DNA of 64,000 nucleotides from Chamaecrista fasciculata (GCA_003254925.1 QANZ01017173.1:1-64000), one strand, 5' to 3'. Positions 48,301 through 58,652 are shown, numbered from the stretch's first letter. Made by a program: numbers and translations. The notes: generated by a model not told the origin, from the sequence alone.

Positions 48301-51027
48301 CATTAATTACCAATGGGAAGAAGTTGGGGAGGATTTGAAGGGAGTGGCTAGCTGCTAGGAGTTCCTTTAATTGAAGGGGGTCCATGGGGAGGAATCATCA
48401 GAGAAGTATCACTGTTTGGTGGAGAGACTAGCCTTTTGAATGCTCTGTTTATTGTTTTCTTTCTTGTTGTCAATTGTCATTAAGTTTGTTTCCTGTACAT
48501 TCTAATTCATCTAGACTTCTCTGTTTTGGGTGGATTAGTTGGCTGGTGTCAAATTGCTCGGGTTTAATAAGAATCAAAAGGATTTTTCCTTTCGTGACAC
48601 TATCTCGTCTTGAAATTCAGTCTCAAAAACTGTACTATTTAGGTTTTTGTTAAATGTCGTATTGTATTTTAGTATGTTGCTGTTTGTGGCATTGGATTCT
48701 CTTACATGAACTCTTTCCGACACATAATTTAATTGACTTGTTGGAAGTGATAATATTCTTATGTTTCCTGGGTATCAAATCTTATTTTCTTGTTATTGTT
48801 ACATAACTTTCAGCCATATATCTAGCTAGAGGAAACCACGAAAGCAAGAGCATGAACAAGATATATGGATTTGAGGGTGAGGTGCGCTCGAAGTTGAGTG
48901 ACACATTCGTGGAACTATTTGCAGAGGTATTCTGCTATTTACCTTTGGCGCATGTGATAAATGGGAAGATTTTTGTAGTTCATGGAGGTCTTTTTAGTAC
49001 TGATGGAGTCAAACTCTCTGACATTAGAGCAATTAATCGTTTTTGCGAGCCTCCAGAAGAAGGTTAGATGCATGCTTTCTTCTTTAAGGCTTAAAACCAT
49101 ATTATCATGTTCTTGCACTACACATTCCACAATGTCGCTGTCTCTATTTTTTTTTATGCTTGTCTTATTGTAGTTTTATGCATATTTGTTTGATATGAGT
49201 AGGATTGATGTGTGAATTACTATGGAGTGATCCACAACCTCTCCCTGGAAGAGGGCCAAGCAAACGTGGTGTAGGTCTTTCTTTTGGTGCAGATGTGACA
49301 AAAAGGTTTTTGCAGGAAAATAATTTAGGTATGTTTTTTAATGGTTTAATTATTTTCTTCTTCTTTAATCTGTGTTCTTTAATCAGTGACTTGATACACA
49401 TTATAAATTTACAGATTTAATTGTGCGATCTCATGAAGTAAAAGATGAAGGCTATGAGATTGAACACGACGGGAAACTCATAACTGTATTTTCTGCACCA
49501 AATTACTGTGACCAGGTAATTAAATCTGCAAACTTATGTTACAAAATGCTATTTTATATAATAGGTTATGCAAACTTATTTGCCACTTGCATTTGCTTAC
49601 CTGAATGGTGGGGTAGAAGGGGTAAGGGGGTGGGTTTTAAGTGCAAGTCTCATCACTTTCATGTTAAATCCTCTAGTTAGAGTTTGAAACAGAATAACAT
49701 TACAATTAATTTTTTTTATATATTTGAAGAACTATATACGTTTTGCCCATACCAGGAGAAAGAAAAAAGTTTTATCGTTTTTCATCTATCCTTGCAGTCT
49801 ATCATTTAAGGAATTGTGTAGGCTGTTCTTTGTTTATCTCTTCAGATGGGTTTGAAATGTGAGATAACTCTGCCTGTTGATCTGAAATCCTTGACTAGGA
49901 TGATTTTGCCGTCATATTATCTTTAGTGGGAATGAAAAATACAACTTCGTCTGCTTTATGTTCCCTTTGGTGTTTGCCGTGCTTAATTTGTAGAGATATT
50001 TTTTATTCTCATTTTCCCCTAATGAATTGTATTTTTATGTCTGTCTCAGAATCTACAAAATATTGATCTTTTCGTTGTATTCTGCAGATGGGTAATAAAG
50101 GAGCCTTTATTCGATTTGAAGCACCTGATTTAAAGCCTAACATTGTTACGTTCACAGCAGTGGTTGGTATCTCGTGTTCTGGAGTTTGTTCTGTTATAAT
50201 TTACCCTGTTCATTCTCTAGAAACATTCTTATTTTCTCAAACAATATTCTTGTTCATCATATTTGGCTTCAAAACATGAATTACCAACTCCTAGTAGTGT
50301 TAAATTGCTCAGGTCTTATTTGTGTTTTTCAGAGGGTGAGGTGGATTGAGATTGAGGTTGATATAGAGTGGTGTGGGAAGGGAAATATTTCCTACTTCAT
50401 TGTTTGGAAATCTAATGAAAATCGATTGTGGCCATTCCCTATTGTTAGTAAGTTACAATATCATTAATGAGAATATCAAAATTTCTTCAGTGACCTCAAG
50501 TATATCTACTTTTTACAAGGTGAGAGGGTAAAATAGGCAGTTAAGCAATAGAAGGAACTCAAAACACTTGAAAACCCTTATAGAGGTTTTAAAAGAGTCA
50601 ACTGACATTCTAGTCCCTAGATTATATAGGCATTGTCAATTTAGATTCTAATTGTTTTTTAAATGTTTAGTGTAGTCCCCAAAAATTTATGACTTAAAAT
50701 AAGTTAGTCTCTCCATGAACACCCTAACAATGTACAATTCAGTTCTTGTATGGATTAAATTGTAACAGATCATGAATTTTCACATATATTCATACATTTT
50801 AAATATTCAAGTACTAGAATAACAATCTCCACATAAATTGACAGTTTACTCTGTTTGAAAATGATTTAAAAAAAAAAACTTGTGTGAAATATTTTAGGTG
50901 TTTACTTCCAACAAACACTTAAACCTTAGCTTGTTTTTCTGTCTGGTTTGCTTTGTTGAATTTGCAGCCACACCCTGATGTCAAACCAATGGCTTATGCA
51001 AACAATTTCCTTCGGTTATTCTCATAA
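30354..51027 (+). CDS. PP5: Serine/threonine protein phosphatase 5 (TPR + PPP)
   Basis: Twelve constitutive coding exons join in phase into 482 residues: 30354-30423, 30754-30923, 31022-31093, 43352-43502, 46554-46662, 46760-46877, 47937-48084, 48814-49062, 49203-49328, 49415-49515, 50088-50162, 50968-51027. All junctions are GT-AG. Three TPR motifs cover about residues 12-115 ([26 protein letters not shown]) and mediate Hsp90 binding in this family. The catalytic domain has all metal and phosphate motifs: GDVHG 225-229, GDFVDRG 254-260, GNHE 286-289, [14 protein letters not shown] and SAPNYCDQ. It ends in [13 protein letters not shown]. The length fits plant PP5 (about 484). Intron 3 is 12.3 kb and filled with nested transposons. 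An in-frame cassette exon lies in intron 4. In plants PP5 is reported to act in phytochrome, Hsp90 and heat-stress signalling. Confidence 0.96.
31250..32842 (-). pseudogene. hAT transposase remnant, minus-strand copy (left arm of head-to-head pair)
   Basis: On the minus strand 32842-32399 reads as the DUF659-type part of a hAT transposase ([44 protein letters not shown]). 31823-31506 gives the C-terminal hAT dimerisation part ([26 protein letters not shown]). Stops and frameshifts separate the two. The outer edge near 31250 is GGGGTACGCCATAATATA; the same sequence occurs inverted near 42365. It lies in PP5 intron 3, antisense to the gene. Confidence 0.75.
32895..33650 (+). pseudogene. hAT transposase remnant, plus-strand copy (right arm, part 1)
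   Basis: The same DUF659-type protein as the neighbouring copy, in the opposite direction: [38 protein letters not shown], then [17 protein letters not shown] and TIDNAPVC. It has frameshifts near 33180 and 33310. It is broken at 33650 by the PIF/Harbinger insertion and resumes at 41989. The middle of the gene and the dimerisation domain are deleted relative to the left copy. Confidence 0.75.
33651..35072. repeat. Left long terminal repeat of the PIF element (segments A+B)
   Basis: 33651-34645 is the inverted match of 41001-41985 (segment A, about 990 bp). 34645-35072 is the inverted match of 38405-38832 (segment B, 428 bp). A and B are contiguous here. B ends at ATTGGAAAGAA. Confidence 0.85.
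35345..36746 (+). pseudogene. PIF/Harbinger (HARBI1-like) DDE transposase, C-terminal frameshift
   Basis: The frame is open from about 35345 to 36613. It shows the DDE nuclease of the family: D in [12 protein letters not shown] in [15 protein letters not shown] in [15 protein letters not shown], with [14 protein letters not shown] N-terminal sequence before it ([12 protein letters not shown]). After [13 protein letters not shown] the expected ACCALHN-type block is missing and the frame runs to a stop at 36611. The genuine acidic tail ([18 protein letters not shown], ending RLWRPQ) continues in another frame to TGA at 36744-36746. So there is a small deletion with frameshift near 36570-36600. 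No ATG fits position 35345; an internal ATG such as the one at 35520 is more likely the start. Confidence 0.85.
37127..37440. repeat. 125-bp tandem repeat rich in GGTCCACC
   Basis: CCAACTCCTGAATGGTCCAC recurs at 37143, 37268 and 37393, an exact 125-bp period, for about 2.5 units. GGTCCACC/GGTGGACC motifs also stud the PIF ends (34035-34110, 41540-41600) and 36950-37010. They may be binding sites for the element's own proteins; that is inference. Confidence 0.75.
37468..37475 (+). promoter_or_regulatory. TATA box of the passenger gene
   Basis: TATAAAAG, directly after the last GGTCCACC repeat and about 190 bp before the first good ATG (37667) of the following frame. Confidence 0.45.
37667..38523 (+). 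pseudogene. Plant transposon-associated protein, passenger inside the PIF element
   Basis: An N-terminal frame from ATG 37667 ([13 protein letters not shown]) runs into a 14-G tract (37708-37721). The main domain continues in a different frame: [50 protein letters not shown], then [16 protein letters not shown] single TAG (38239-38241, after SNEV) interrupts it, but the same frame goes on with [20 protein letters not shown] and [11 protein letters not shown]. This order (FYxN, a 'G-x-L-x-L-P' block, later 'IN-PYLI' and 'LPYG-L') is that of a plant-specific family annotated as putative plant transposon protein (PF20167 from memory, to be checked). Function unknown. It is not a standard PIF gene. 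Confidence 0.6.
38405..38832. repeat. Segment B of the PIF right end
   Basis: Inverted counterpart of 34645-35072 (TTCTTTCCAATTTTTTCATC to the ACGTTACAAGACATA end). Unlike on the left, it is separated from segment A by 2.2 kb holding the ORF1 gene. Confidence 0.85.
39089..40177 (-). pseudogene. PIF/Pong ORF1: Myb/SANT-like DNA-binding protein
   Basis: Exon 1 (40177-39842) starts [18 protein letters not shown] and carries a Myb/SANT-like trihelix: [39 protein letters not shown] at 39901-39899 interrupts just after STGVG where relatives have Trp; the frame continues [24 protein letters not shown] intron (39841-39776) joins in phase to exon 2 (39775-39089), Ser/Pro/Lys-rich with an [13 protein letters not shown] helix and a stop. 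ORF1 proteins of this superfamily bind the ends and partner the transposase. Apart from the nonsense codon it looks complete. Confidence 0.8.
41001..41985. repeat. Segment A of the PIF right end
   Basis: About 985 bp, inverted match of 33651-34645; both copies keep the same non-functional open frame ([19 protein letters not shown]) on opposite strands. The near-identity suggests a young duplication or gene conversion between the ends. Confidence 0.88.
41989..42365 (+). pseudogene. hAT transposase remnant, right arm, part 2
   Basis: Resumes the copy interrupted at 33650. From TTAGTCTATGTG to about 42365 the sequence is the inverted match of 31250-31560 (shared GAACTCTTGGGGTTGCCAG, then an AT-rich tail ending GTACCCTATAA). 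It includes the C-terminal end of the frame and a stop near 42178. Confidence 0.7.
42888..43283. repeat. 222-bp tandem duplication just before PP5 exon 4
   Basis: Unit 1 at 42888-43109 (GGGCCACAAACTTTCTTG) and unit 2 from 43110 (GGGCCGTAAACTTTCTTG) share TGTTGAGAAGTCATTT, TTATTACTTATGTT and TCATTTGTTTTCCTCAAAGT in order. Unit 2 ends about 70 bp before the exon 4 acceptor. Being pyrimidine-rich, it may affect acceptor choice; that is inference. Confidence 0.8.
44561..44734 (+). CDS. PP5: PP5 cassette exon encoding two membrane segments
   Basis: The exon is bounded by ATTATAG at 44560 and G|GTATAT at 44735, is 174 bp (58 codons), has no stop, and has the same phase (1) on both sides as the junction between exons 43352-43502 and 46554-46662, so it can be included or skipped without changing frame. 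It encodes a short [11 protein letters not shown] lead, a hydrophobic span [13 protein letters not shown], a single Arg-Thr-Ser turn, a second span [21 protein letters not shown] and a short SGRNT exit. Arabidopsis and tomato PP5 have an alternative exon at this place that makes a larger, membrane-bound isoform. If not spliced out at the donor, the frame would stop at 44785-44787, giving a TPR-plus-membrane protein without phosphatase. Confidence 0.9.
45634..45990 (+). mobile_element. TRIM-like short LTR retroelement in PP5 intron
   Basis: Two diverged direct repeats, 45655-45775 and 45856-45983, share TAGTATG, AGGGTTCCC, AAGGTCACTTGG. Between them TGGTATCAGAGCC (45775-45787) is the classic primer-binding site for initiator methionine tRNA. 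There is no coding region, as in TRIM elements. Exact LTR ends were not fixed. Confidence 0.55.
46150..46440 (+). repeat. LTR-like fragment upstream of PP5 exon 46554
   Basis: It has the look of a plant LTR: TACTGTTACTGGGCTTAGG, a TATA-like TATTTATAGA at 46211-46220, then a transcribed-region-like stretch with GAGAGAACTTGGCCTCTCG and TCTCTCTAAGAG. No partner LTR or internal region is present. Confidence 0.35.
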
Positions 51028-51058
51028 TATATTTATGGCTGACTGGAACTACGAGATA

Positions 51059-51202
51059 GGATCCTCTATAGTGCGCTTTAGGTGAAGTGCAGAGAGAGAT
51101 AAGAATAGGTTAGAGAGAGAAAATGTCAGTAGGACTCACTTTCTCTCTCTACTTGTTCCTTTCTCTCTCTGCACTTCACCTAAAGTGCACTATAGAGGAT
51201 CC
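51059..51202. mobile_element. 144-bp hairpin MITE in the PP5 3' UTR
   Basis: Starts 32 bp after the stop codon. GGATCCTCTATAGTGC at 51059 pairs with its complement ending at 51202, and the arms continue as CTTTAGGTGAAGTGCAGAGA for a stem of roughly 45 bp with very few mismatches. No target duplication is obvious. If transcribed it forms a long hairpin in the mRNA. Confidence 0.8.
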
Positions 51203-51294
51203 AAATTGCTGAAACTACGTGTGCTTATGATGCTGCCTTGTAATCTCTATCCTGCCTCAACAACACAAGACCTGGTATACCTTGTCCTCTCCTG

Positions 51295-51332
<38 letters not shown>

Positions 51333-52482
51333 CTTGGCAATGTTTATTAAAAATCCATTTTTTGTCAAATGTAAAATACTTTATTTTCTACTTTTTTGCT
51401 TTAATTTTTTATTTGTAGTCTTGTGAACCATTTGTAAGGAAATATGAAGTAACATTCATTAGCTTCATGAAACTCTAATGCTTTAAGGAAGTTTATTGTT
51501 GTTATTTGTGATGACATAAATACAACTTTATAATATTGATTTTGTATTTTTGTTTAATGTTATTGATACCTTAACGCTGGGAAAGAAAATAAGAGAATAA
51601 TTTAACAATTTGGTCTTTGAAAAGTCAGCAAGTTGATAACTCGATCTTTAAAAGATTGAAAATACAATTTAGTTCTTGAAAAAAATAAAGAAGTATACTT
51701 GTTACTCTCAGAGAGAATTAAATGATATTTTTTTATCTATAAAAATATTAACAAATATATTATTTAAATTCTTCAAAGATTAAATTATATATTTCAATTT
51801 TTTTTAAATTGACTTGTTGTATTAATAATTGAATTGACTTGTTGTATTTATAATTTTTCAATGACTAAATTGTTAGCTTACTCTAAATAGAACAATAGTT
51901 GCAACAAGTTATTTATTTACTTCGTTTTGCTTATCCTTGTTGACTTTTTTCCTGATTTAGATGATTTGAAATAAACTCTTTAATTTGAATCACTTTGGAG
52001 AAAATATAAATCAAACGGTTTGAAAAAATTTGTTAAACCAAATCAAACCCATAAATAATTATTTTGAGGGTTTAATTTGGGCAGTTTGAACCTTAATTAT
52101 TATTAAATTTCTCATTATTATACCTGTAAATATATATTCCTATTTTTACAGTATCATGCCAATAACAAACTTTAATTATTATCACCGGTATATTGATGAG
52201 TACTATCAATATAAAATGTAACAAAATAATTAAATTAGATGATCACATTTGACATCAAGATATTATGATTACTATTAAATTATTTGCTCATTTGTCATAA
52301 TGCGTTTAATGTGTTTATAAATAAGTTTTCAAATTGTTATCGAGCTAAACCGGTCAATTTTGAATTATTTCAAACTAAATCAAATAATTTATTTATCAAT
52401 TTAGTTTGATTTTATCTTGAGGAGACTTTGTATTTTTTTTTAATTGTTCGTTAGTATTGTTTATCTAAAATGCACTTTATTC
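51203..52482. other. PP5 3' flank, AT-rich
   Basis: Contains the rest of the 3' UTR, a TA repeat at 51296-51324, and plausible AATAAA-poor polyadenylation region around 51480-51560. Beyond that is AT-rich DNA with 'agttcttgaaaaa/atatttcaattttt' repeats like those at 7440-7640. No gene was seen. Confidence 0.4.
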
Positions 52483-52676
52483 GCTAACAAAAGTTGATCA
52501 GTTGACTCATAACTCACAAGGTTATGAGTTCGATTCTCATTGCCGATGTGAGTGCCTTGTTGGTAGGCGATCTGTAAATAATTCTGTAAGTGCTTATAAA
52601 GTCCGGAGGCTTGTCTTGTCCTTAATTAGCCGCCCCAAGACTTAACTCACCTAAACTTTTCATTTAAAAAAAAAAA
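52483..52676 (+). mobile_element. tRNA-derived SINE
   Basis: A 194-bp element starting GCTAACAAAAGTTGATCAG (A-box region), with a clear polymerase III B box GGTTATGAGTTCGATTCTC (52520-52538) and a poly-A tail at its 3' end. Flanking direct repeats GCACTTTATTC (52472-52482) and GCACTTCATTC (52677-52687) differ at one base. Confidence 0.85.
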
Positions 52677-53097
52677 GCACTTCATTCATTTTCTTTGCCT
52701 CTTTAAAACAAGAGGATTAAAGTTTAGATTAGTTGATGAGGTGCATTCTCTTGTCTCCATTATTCTTTTTGGTGAATTTAAATACTAACTAAATATAAAT
52801 ATTAAAGGTCAAAGTCCTATTTTAGTCCCTCAGTTATGCTTAATGTTTCATATTGATCCCTCAGTTATTTTTCGTTCCATTTTGGTCCCTCAGTTTTTCA
52901 AAATGTTGCACCGTTAGTCCCTCAACACTTTCCATCCACTTTTTTCGTTAAAAAAAAGAAAAATAAACTTTCATTCCCCAAAAGTTTTAGTTTTTTATAT
53001 TAAGGTCATTTTCTTTTTATAATAAGATCTAAAAACAAAAGATAAATTAAGATTATAATTGAATTTAAACAAAAAGACAAAGACAACTTCTCTCTCT

Positions 53098-53743
53098 TGT
53101 TGGTTAAGAAAGAAAAAAGTGAAACCTGATGAACCTGGTTCTGGCCGGGGGTCATTACCTGGTTCGGTGAGGCAACTCTGGGTCAAAGATCGCATGCAAG
53201 TCAATGAACGCACAGGGGTGGCCCTGCGATTCACCTCCGTTGCTTAAGTTAGTAAGGGATATGAGCTCAATAATCTTAATTGACTGAGTAAAGAGCGTAC
53301 CTTTTTCCAGTGTGAAGGGTTAACCTTTTATACTGGCTGAGGGTGATCTGGCGTGATCTTGCCATAAATGCCTGGATGCTTGATTGTGATCATGGCTGAT
53401 CTGATTGTGATCCTTGGCTCCCACGTGATTTCCTTTTCTGTGAAAGGTGCCTTGATGGTTAAGGCGTTATCAAGGGGAAGGATCTGTGAGTGATTTGCCT
53501 TGATTGACAGTGGATCTTGGCCGATCCTTGATTGGCTCCTGATTGATTCAGGGAACGTTTCCTTATTTGTTGGTGCGTGGGCGCCCACACCCTTAAGCTC
53601 TGTGGGCATCCACATCTGATGGAGAGATATAGGGCGTTTATGCCTATGTGATCCATCTGGTGGGTTTGTAGCCTGCTGGATCAAGAGCATGCTCTGCCAT
53701 TTGGGCCTCCAAATTATTGGGCCTATTATCACTAGTCCCAACA
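53098..53743 (-). repeat. Putative LTR of the Tat element (minus orientation)
   Basis: Bounded by TGTTGG and CCAACA and directly adjoining the MULE left arm. On the minus strand TATAAAAGG lies at 53332-53325, placing U3 to the right and U5 to the left, in line with the minus-strand pol genes. A polypurine tract next to 53744 is not evident, so the right boundary may be a few tens of bases off. No second LTR is in the window. Confidence 0.45.
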
Positions 53744-54408
53744 AAAGAAGAAAAGCTCTGTCCCCATTAGTGTAGTCCCCCTCGAGGGCGTCCTTGACAC
53801 TGACTGTAGCCTTCCTTGCGTTGTTTGGCGTTGACACCCCGAGTTTTAACCCGGAGGTTCTGAATGGCGGTGACCCGACTTGGCGTGGTGTTCACGGGTC
53901 TGACGCTACCAACCCTTGTCTTTCCAGCTTCCTCACTGACGTTTTGCGTCACTTTACTCCTTGCGTGTCAGCACATCGTGGCCACATGGCATCTTCTGAT
54001 TGGCTCTTACTCCGCAATGATAGCCAAAATGGAGATCGAGGGTGGCGCAATAAATGCAGCTTTTCGATTTACGCGAACTGCTTTCAAAACCGTCATTTTT
54101 CCTCTTTCTCCCTCATTTGCATTTTCCCACCTTCAAGCTCTCTCTCTCTCCTTCAAGTTTTTCACCGATTTCCTTGCCGGAACTGGGCCATTTGCGACTC
54201 TCTGTCCAGCGCTTCCGTCATTCTTTGTGCTACGACTACCGCGACCGGCGTTTTCCGGTGAGTATTGTGACACTTCCCTCGATTACTTTTCTGCCTTCCA
54301 TGCCTTTGTAGTTGAGTTTTACTTACTTCTGTTCTTCACGTTCTTCGCAGTGTTCATCAGCGCTCTTCAGTTTTCTACGAGGATTCTACCATTTGATTCA
54401 CCAGCACT

Positions 54409-57105
54409 ATGGATTTTGACGATTGTAAGTTTTCTAAACCTTCTTTTTCGTCTTCTTCATCTTCTTCTTCATTTGAGTTTTGGTCTGAGTTTGGTGATCA
54501 ACCGCAACCGCTGAAGATCATTTTTCCAAACGACCCCTTTTTCCCTGAGGGTGTCTCCCCCCTTTTTGCTGGTGAATGGAGCAAAGTCCTACATCAATTG
54601 GGTTATAACTGTCGTGTTTCCTCAGCTGCTAGAAATAGTGCGAGAACGCCTGGCACATCAGTGCCCAATACCTCTGTGCCCGAGTCGTCAGCGCCTGCTA
54701 GGTTCGCGTGTCCCATGGATAGGAGAGATGGTGATGCGAGGGCATCTTCGTCCCATGTTCCAGGAGATCAGAAAGGGTTGTCTGCTGACTCGTCTTCGTC
54801 CACGTCGACGGAGATTCGCGAGATGATATCTCCTACTGCGGGGTCATCATCCCTGGGTGAGGAACCGTCTGCACCCGAGGAAGCGGGTGGCGCTGACGTG
54901 GACGGTTTATGGCGAGGTTGGGCGTCCATAGGAGATGGTAACCCACAGCAAACGATTTATGGCGAGGAAGTCAATTTCCAAGATCACCCTGAGTGGCTTC
55001 TCTGCCAAAATCGCAAGTTGGCCAACGTTCTTTGGGTTAGGGAGGAGACAACGTCATGCGGTCCCGATAGGGCTGAAGTTATGAGAAATGGACGTCTCTT
55101 AGTTGATTGGCGCCGTCAAAGGCCCAATGAAAAAGTGCAGAAGGAATTCTTGGACCTGACGAACGAGTTGGTAAAGGAGTACTACACCTGGATTTTTGGT
55201 GTGGACGTACTTGAGGGGCTCAACCGAAAGTTGATGGCATCCTCGCCTCTTCGTCAGTCGTCAGGGTGCGAGATTTCCACCTTGAGCCATTTGGAGACAG
55301 CGCCAGATATTCTCTACACTAATGGAAGGGGCTTTCTGATCTGTGAGCACGCCCTTAAGAGTTGCGATATAGAGATGCCCTTCAACCTTGCGGTCATGGA
55401 CCTTCTGGCCATCATGAACATTTGTTCTATCCAAGTCAGTTCCAACGGATGGCGCATTCTGCTGGGCTTCATCGCCAAATGCAGGAGGGATGGCGTTGCC
55501 ACAACAGCACGACTATTTCTGTACTTCTTCTATCCACGCTGGGTGGACAATTGCTTCATCTCCTATTACAGACGTCCAGGACGCCCACAGATTCTGAAGC
55601 ATGCTGTTAGCAATCCCAAGGAATAGCAGTACAAGTTTGTTTTCATTAAGGAATCAGGGTTTGAGCGGCCTTTCTGGGTTCGGACGTCAGATGAGCGCGC
55701 CATGTTCCCCTTATCATGGAGGAGGCCTCGACTCGGGCCCTTCGAGTGCAACTGGAGGGACCTAACCGTTGACAAACGCTTGGCGGCGTTGCGGTTGATC
55801 ACCACTGACCTTTTTGATCATAACCGTTGTATGTGTCTCTTTTCATTTTTGCATAATGTTTCATTTCATGACGATAGTTTCTAAACTTTGCTTTGTTTAC
55901 GTTTCAGTGGTTGAGGCTTCCTTGGCCGACGTTATCGGGACCAAGCTTCCTCGCGGGGACAAGGGGAAAGAGAAAGTTGTGGCGTCCTCGAAGAAGAAGC
56001 CAGTCCCTGCTCCCAGGAAGCCTGGAACCTCACGATTCGTGAGCCTACTGCGACTCCAAGTCCTCCTTCCAATCCCATCAGCGGGGAAAAAGAAACTACT
56101 GCCCCTTCGACCAAGGATGGGAAGGCGTCTTCGCGAAATCGCGCACGCCTCGCTATCGAAGTTCCTTTAATTCCAGCTGCTCCAGAGGATGGAGATTTTA
56201 ATGCTCTGGAGATTTTTTCTAACATCCTTTCTGAGGCAGCGGCGGTGAGGAGAGATGACCTGGCTAGGGCATCTACGGAAAACACTCGGGATCCTGCCGA
56301 GGAGACCGCTCAATTTTTGTTGGCCGCTGGGTTACGGGTATTAGTCAACAGTATCTCCAAGAAAGATCTCATATCTGAGAGGGATTACGCGCGTGAGGAC
56401 GCCAAAAAATTGCGCCGTACTATTGAAGAGCTGGTGGATGAGTTGGATTTGACCAAGGCTTCTCGTGATTCCCTCAAGACTGGGTATGAGCGGAGGGGTA
56501 AGCAGCTGGAGGAGACCACAGGCTTTCTCAACCAGCTCAACGAGAGATTTGCGGGCTTGGAAGCCGAGCTTCAAAATCGCAAGGACGCCTACGTAGCCCT
56601 TAAGGAGTTAACCCTGAGACAAATCAGGTGGAGGGGTTCTCGCTACAACTATATAGGTTTTAAGAACGCCATCCGGCGATTGAGGTTGCGCAACCCCAAC
56701 CTGGATACCACAAGGATCTGCCCAAATAAGATAATTGAGGGCAGGCTCATCCGAGATCCCATAGACTCCGACCCTGCAGTGAAGATCCGTAGGATGCCCG
56801 AGAATTATGCGATGATGGGGTATGAGTCCGGGGGTGACGACGACTTTCCTTGGTTCCCAAATGAAGTGGTTCCTCTTCCGGGTGGAGAAGGTCAAGGAGA
56901 CGCGGACGCCTCCACTCCCGAGGACGGCGATGTCAGCGCTTGCGGAGCGGATGGTGAGGGCCCCGCTGCAGACTACGTTGCTGCCGATGATAACGCCGCG
57001 GATGATGTCGCGGGTGATGCTGAAGATGGGAGCGCCACTGTTGGTGAGGACACTGAGGAAGCTCCTCCAGCCAACATTGTTGGGGATACCCCAGCTGATG
57101 CTTAG
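54409..57105 (+). pseudogene. Tat-lineage antisense extra gene (putative gypsy-type transposon protein)
   Basis: A spliced gene on the strand opposite to pol: 5' UTR intron 54258-54350, coding from ATG 54409, intron 55829-55907. The N-terminal half is Ser-rich, then a globular domain (WRGWASIG, EYYTWIFGVDVLEGLNRK, LYFFYPRWVDNCFISYYRR), then a Lys-rich linker and a C-terminal coiled coil (KKLRRTIEELVDELDLTKA) ending in an acidic tail. Proteins of this type lie antisense downstream of pol in Tat/Retand retrotransposons. A TAG at 55624-55626 sits where the domain continues (KFVFIKESGFERPF), and a one-base frameshift lies near 56025, so it is broken. Confidence 0.7.
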
Positions 57106-57638
57106 GCCTGCGTGCCTATGTTTATTCTAGTTTGGGCCTATGCGCCCTTTTAATTTTGTTGGATTTGTTGTGGCTTTCGTGACACTTGTACTTGACATGG
57201 TGTGGCCCTTGAGCCACTTTTCGGATATTTGGGCAGTGGCGCCCTTTAAATTTATACTGTTAGTTTAGTCATGTTTGCTTATAGCGCTTTATTTCTTGCT
57301 TTGCCCGCCATGCCTGACTTGCACTTCTCATGCTTTGATTTGATTATCGTATTGTTTGCACGTTAAAGTGCTACCTCGCGATGGGCACGCTTCGAGCGTT
57401 TGCGTATCATACGCTAAGTTTTTTACTAGTCATCCAAGGGAGGGACGGTCCGCATGGTTGGTGAGTGTCATACTCATAAGGCTCCTTCGAGGGCTTTTTT
57501 GTTGCTGTTCCGAGGGCGTCCCCCCGAGCAACTTAATATGTTTAACAAAATGTGTTATAAGAAAAATGCGCTTTATTGATGTAAAATCCCAGTATAATTG
57601 GCTCAGGGGCCTTCTTTGTTTATTACAAAGCTTCCTCA

Positions 57639-58652
57639 CTAAGGGAAATAAAATTTAAGTTTAGCCATGTTCCAAGCATTTGGAAGTGGCTTGCCTTTAA
57701 AGGTCTCCATCTTAAAGGCGTTGCTAGGCAAGATTTCCGTAACCCTGTATGGGCCTTCCCAGTTTGGTCCCAGCTTTCCGTGTCTAAGATCTTTCCTGTT
57801 GTTTTCCACAGTTCTGAGTACCAAGTCCCCTATTTTAAGGGTTCTGGGTTTGATTTTGGAGTCATGGTATTTCTTAACCATCTGATTATAGGCAGCTTGT
57901 CTAATGGCTGCAACTTCCCTTCTTTCTTCCAAGCTATCCAGCTCTTCAAGCCTGAAGTTGGCATCATTGGTACTTGGGTAGTTGATTATCCTCTCGGTTG
58001 GGACGTTCACTTCAGCAGGTATCACTGCTTCATGCCCATATGCCAAGGCGAATGGCGTTTCTTTCGTGGCTGTTTGTTCTGTGGTTCTATATGACCATAA
58101 TACTGAGGGGAGTTCATCAACCCATCTTCCCTTAGCTAACTCCAGTCTCCTTTTGATCCCTTGTATGATGATTCTGTTAGCCAATTCAACCTGGCCATTG
58201 GTGGCAGGATGTTCTACCGAGGTGGTCTTGTGGTGGATTTTCCAGACCTTACAAAAGTCTTGGAATTTCTTGCTCGTGAACTGAGCGCCATTGTCAGATA
58301 TCAATGTGTTTGGGACGCCAAACCTAGTGATGATGTTTTGCCACACGATTTTTTCCATGGCTTCCGTGGTTATGGACGCCACAGCTTTAGCTTCCACCCA
58401 CTTTGTGAAGTAGTCCACAGAGACTATGAGAAATTTTCTCTGGTAAGTGGCCACTGGGAATGGCCCTGCAATGTCGATCCCCCAAAGATCAAAAGGCCAT
58501 GGAGAAGTGATGGCGTTCATGGGAGCTGCGTGTGAGTGGATCATGTTGGCGTATTTTTGGCATTTCTCGTACGAACGGACAACGTTCTCAGCATCTTGCT
58601 GAAGTGTGGGCCAGAAGTAGCCTGCTCTTTGGATTTTCCTTCGCATCGCCAT
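57639..58652 (-). pseudogene. Ty3/gypsy (Tat) integrase
   Basis: 337 codons open. Zinc-finger remains (CQKYAN), catalytic core with D in DLWGIDIAGPF, D in LISDNGAQFT and E in NGQVELANR, then the C-terminal domain with GDLVLRTVENNRKD and LGPNWEGPYRV, ending MAKLKFYFP. The upstream part (CIVGDEINRVLTEVHEGLCA) continues in the same frame but is cut by a TAA just before GPMAMRRK. Its end faces the antisense gene's end across 530 bp. Confidence 0.88.

Noticed and set aside
53328-54514. Frames up to 216 codons around the Tat LTR
   Set aside because: They overlap on opposite strands, cross the LTR and 5' UTR intron signals, and resemble no protein.
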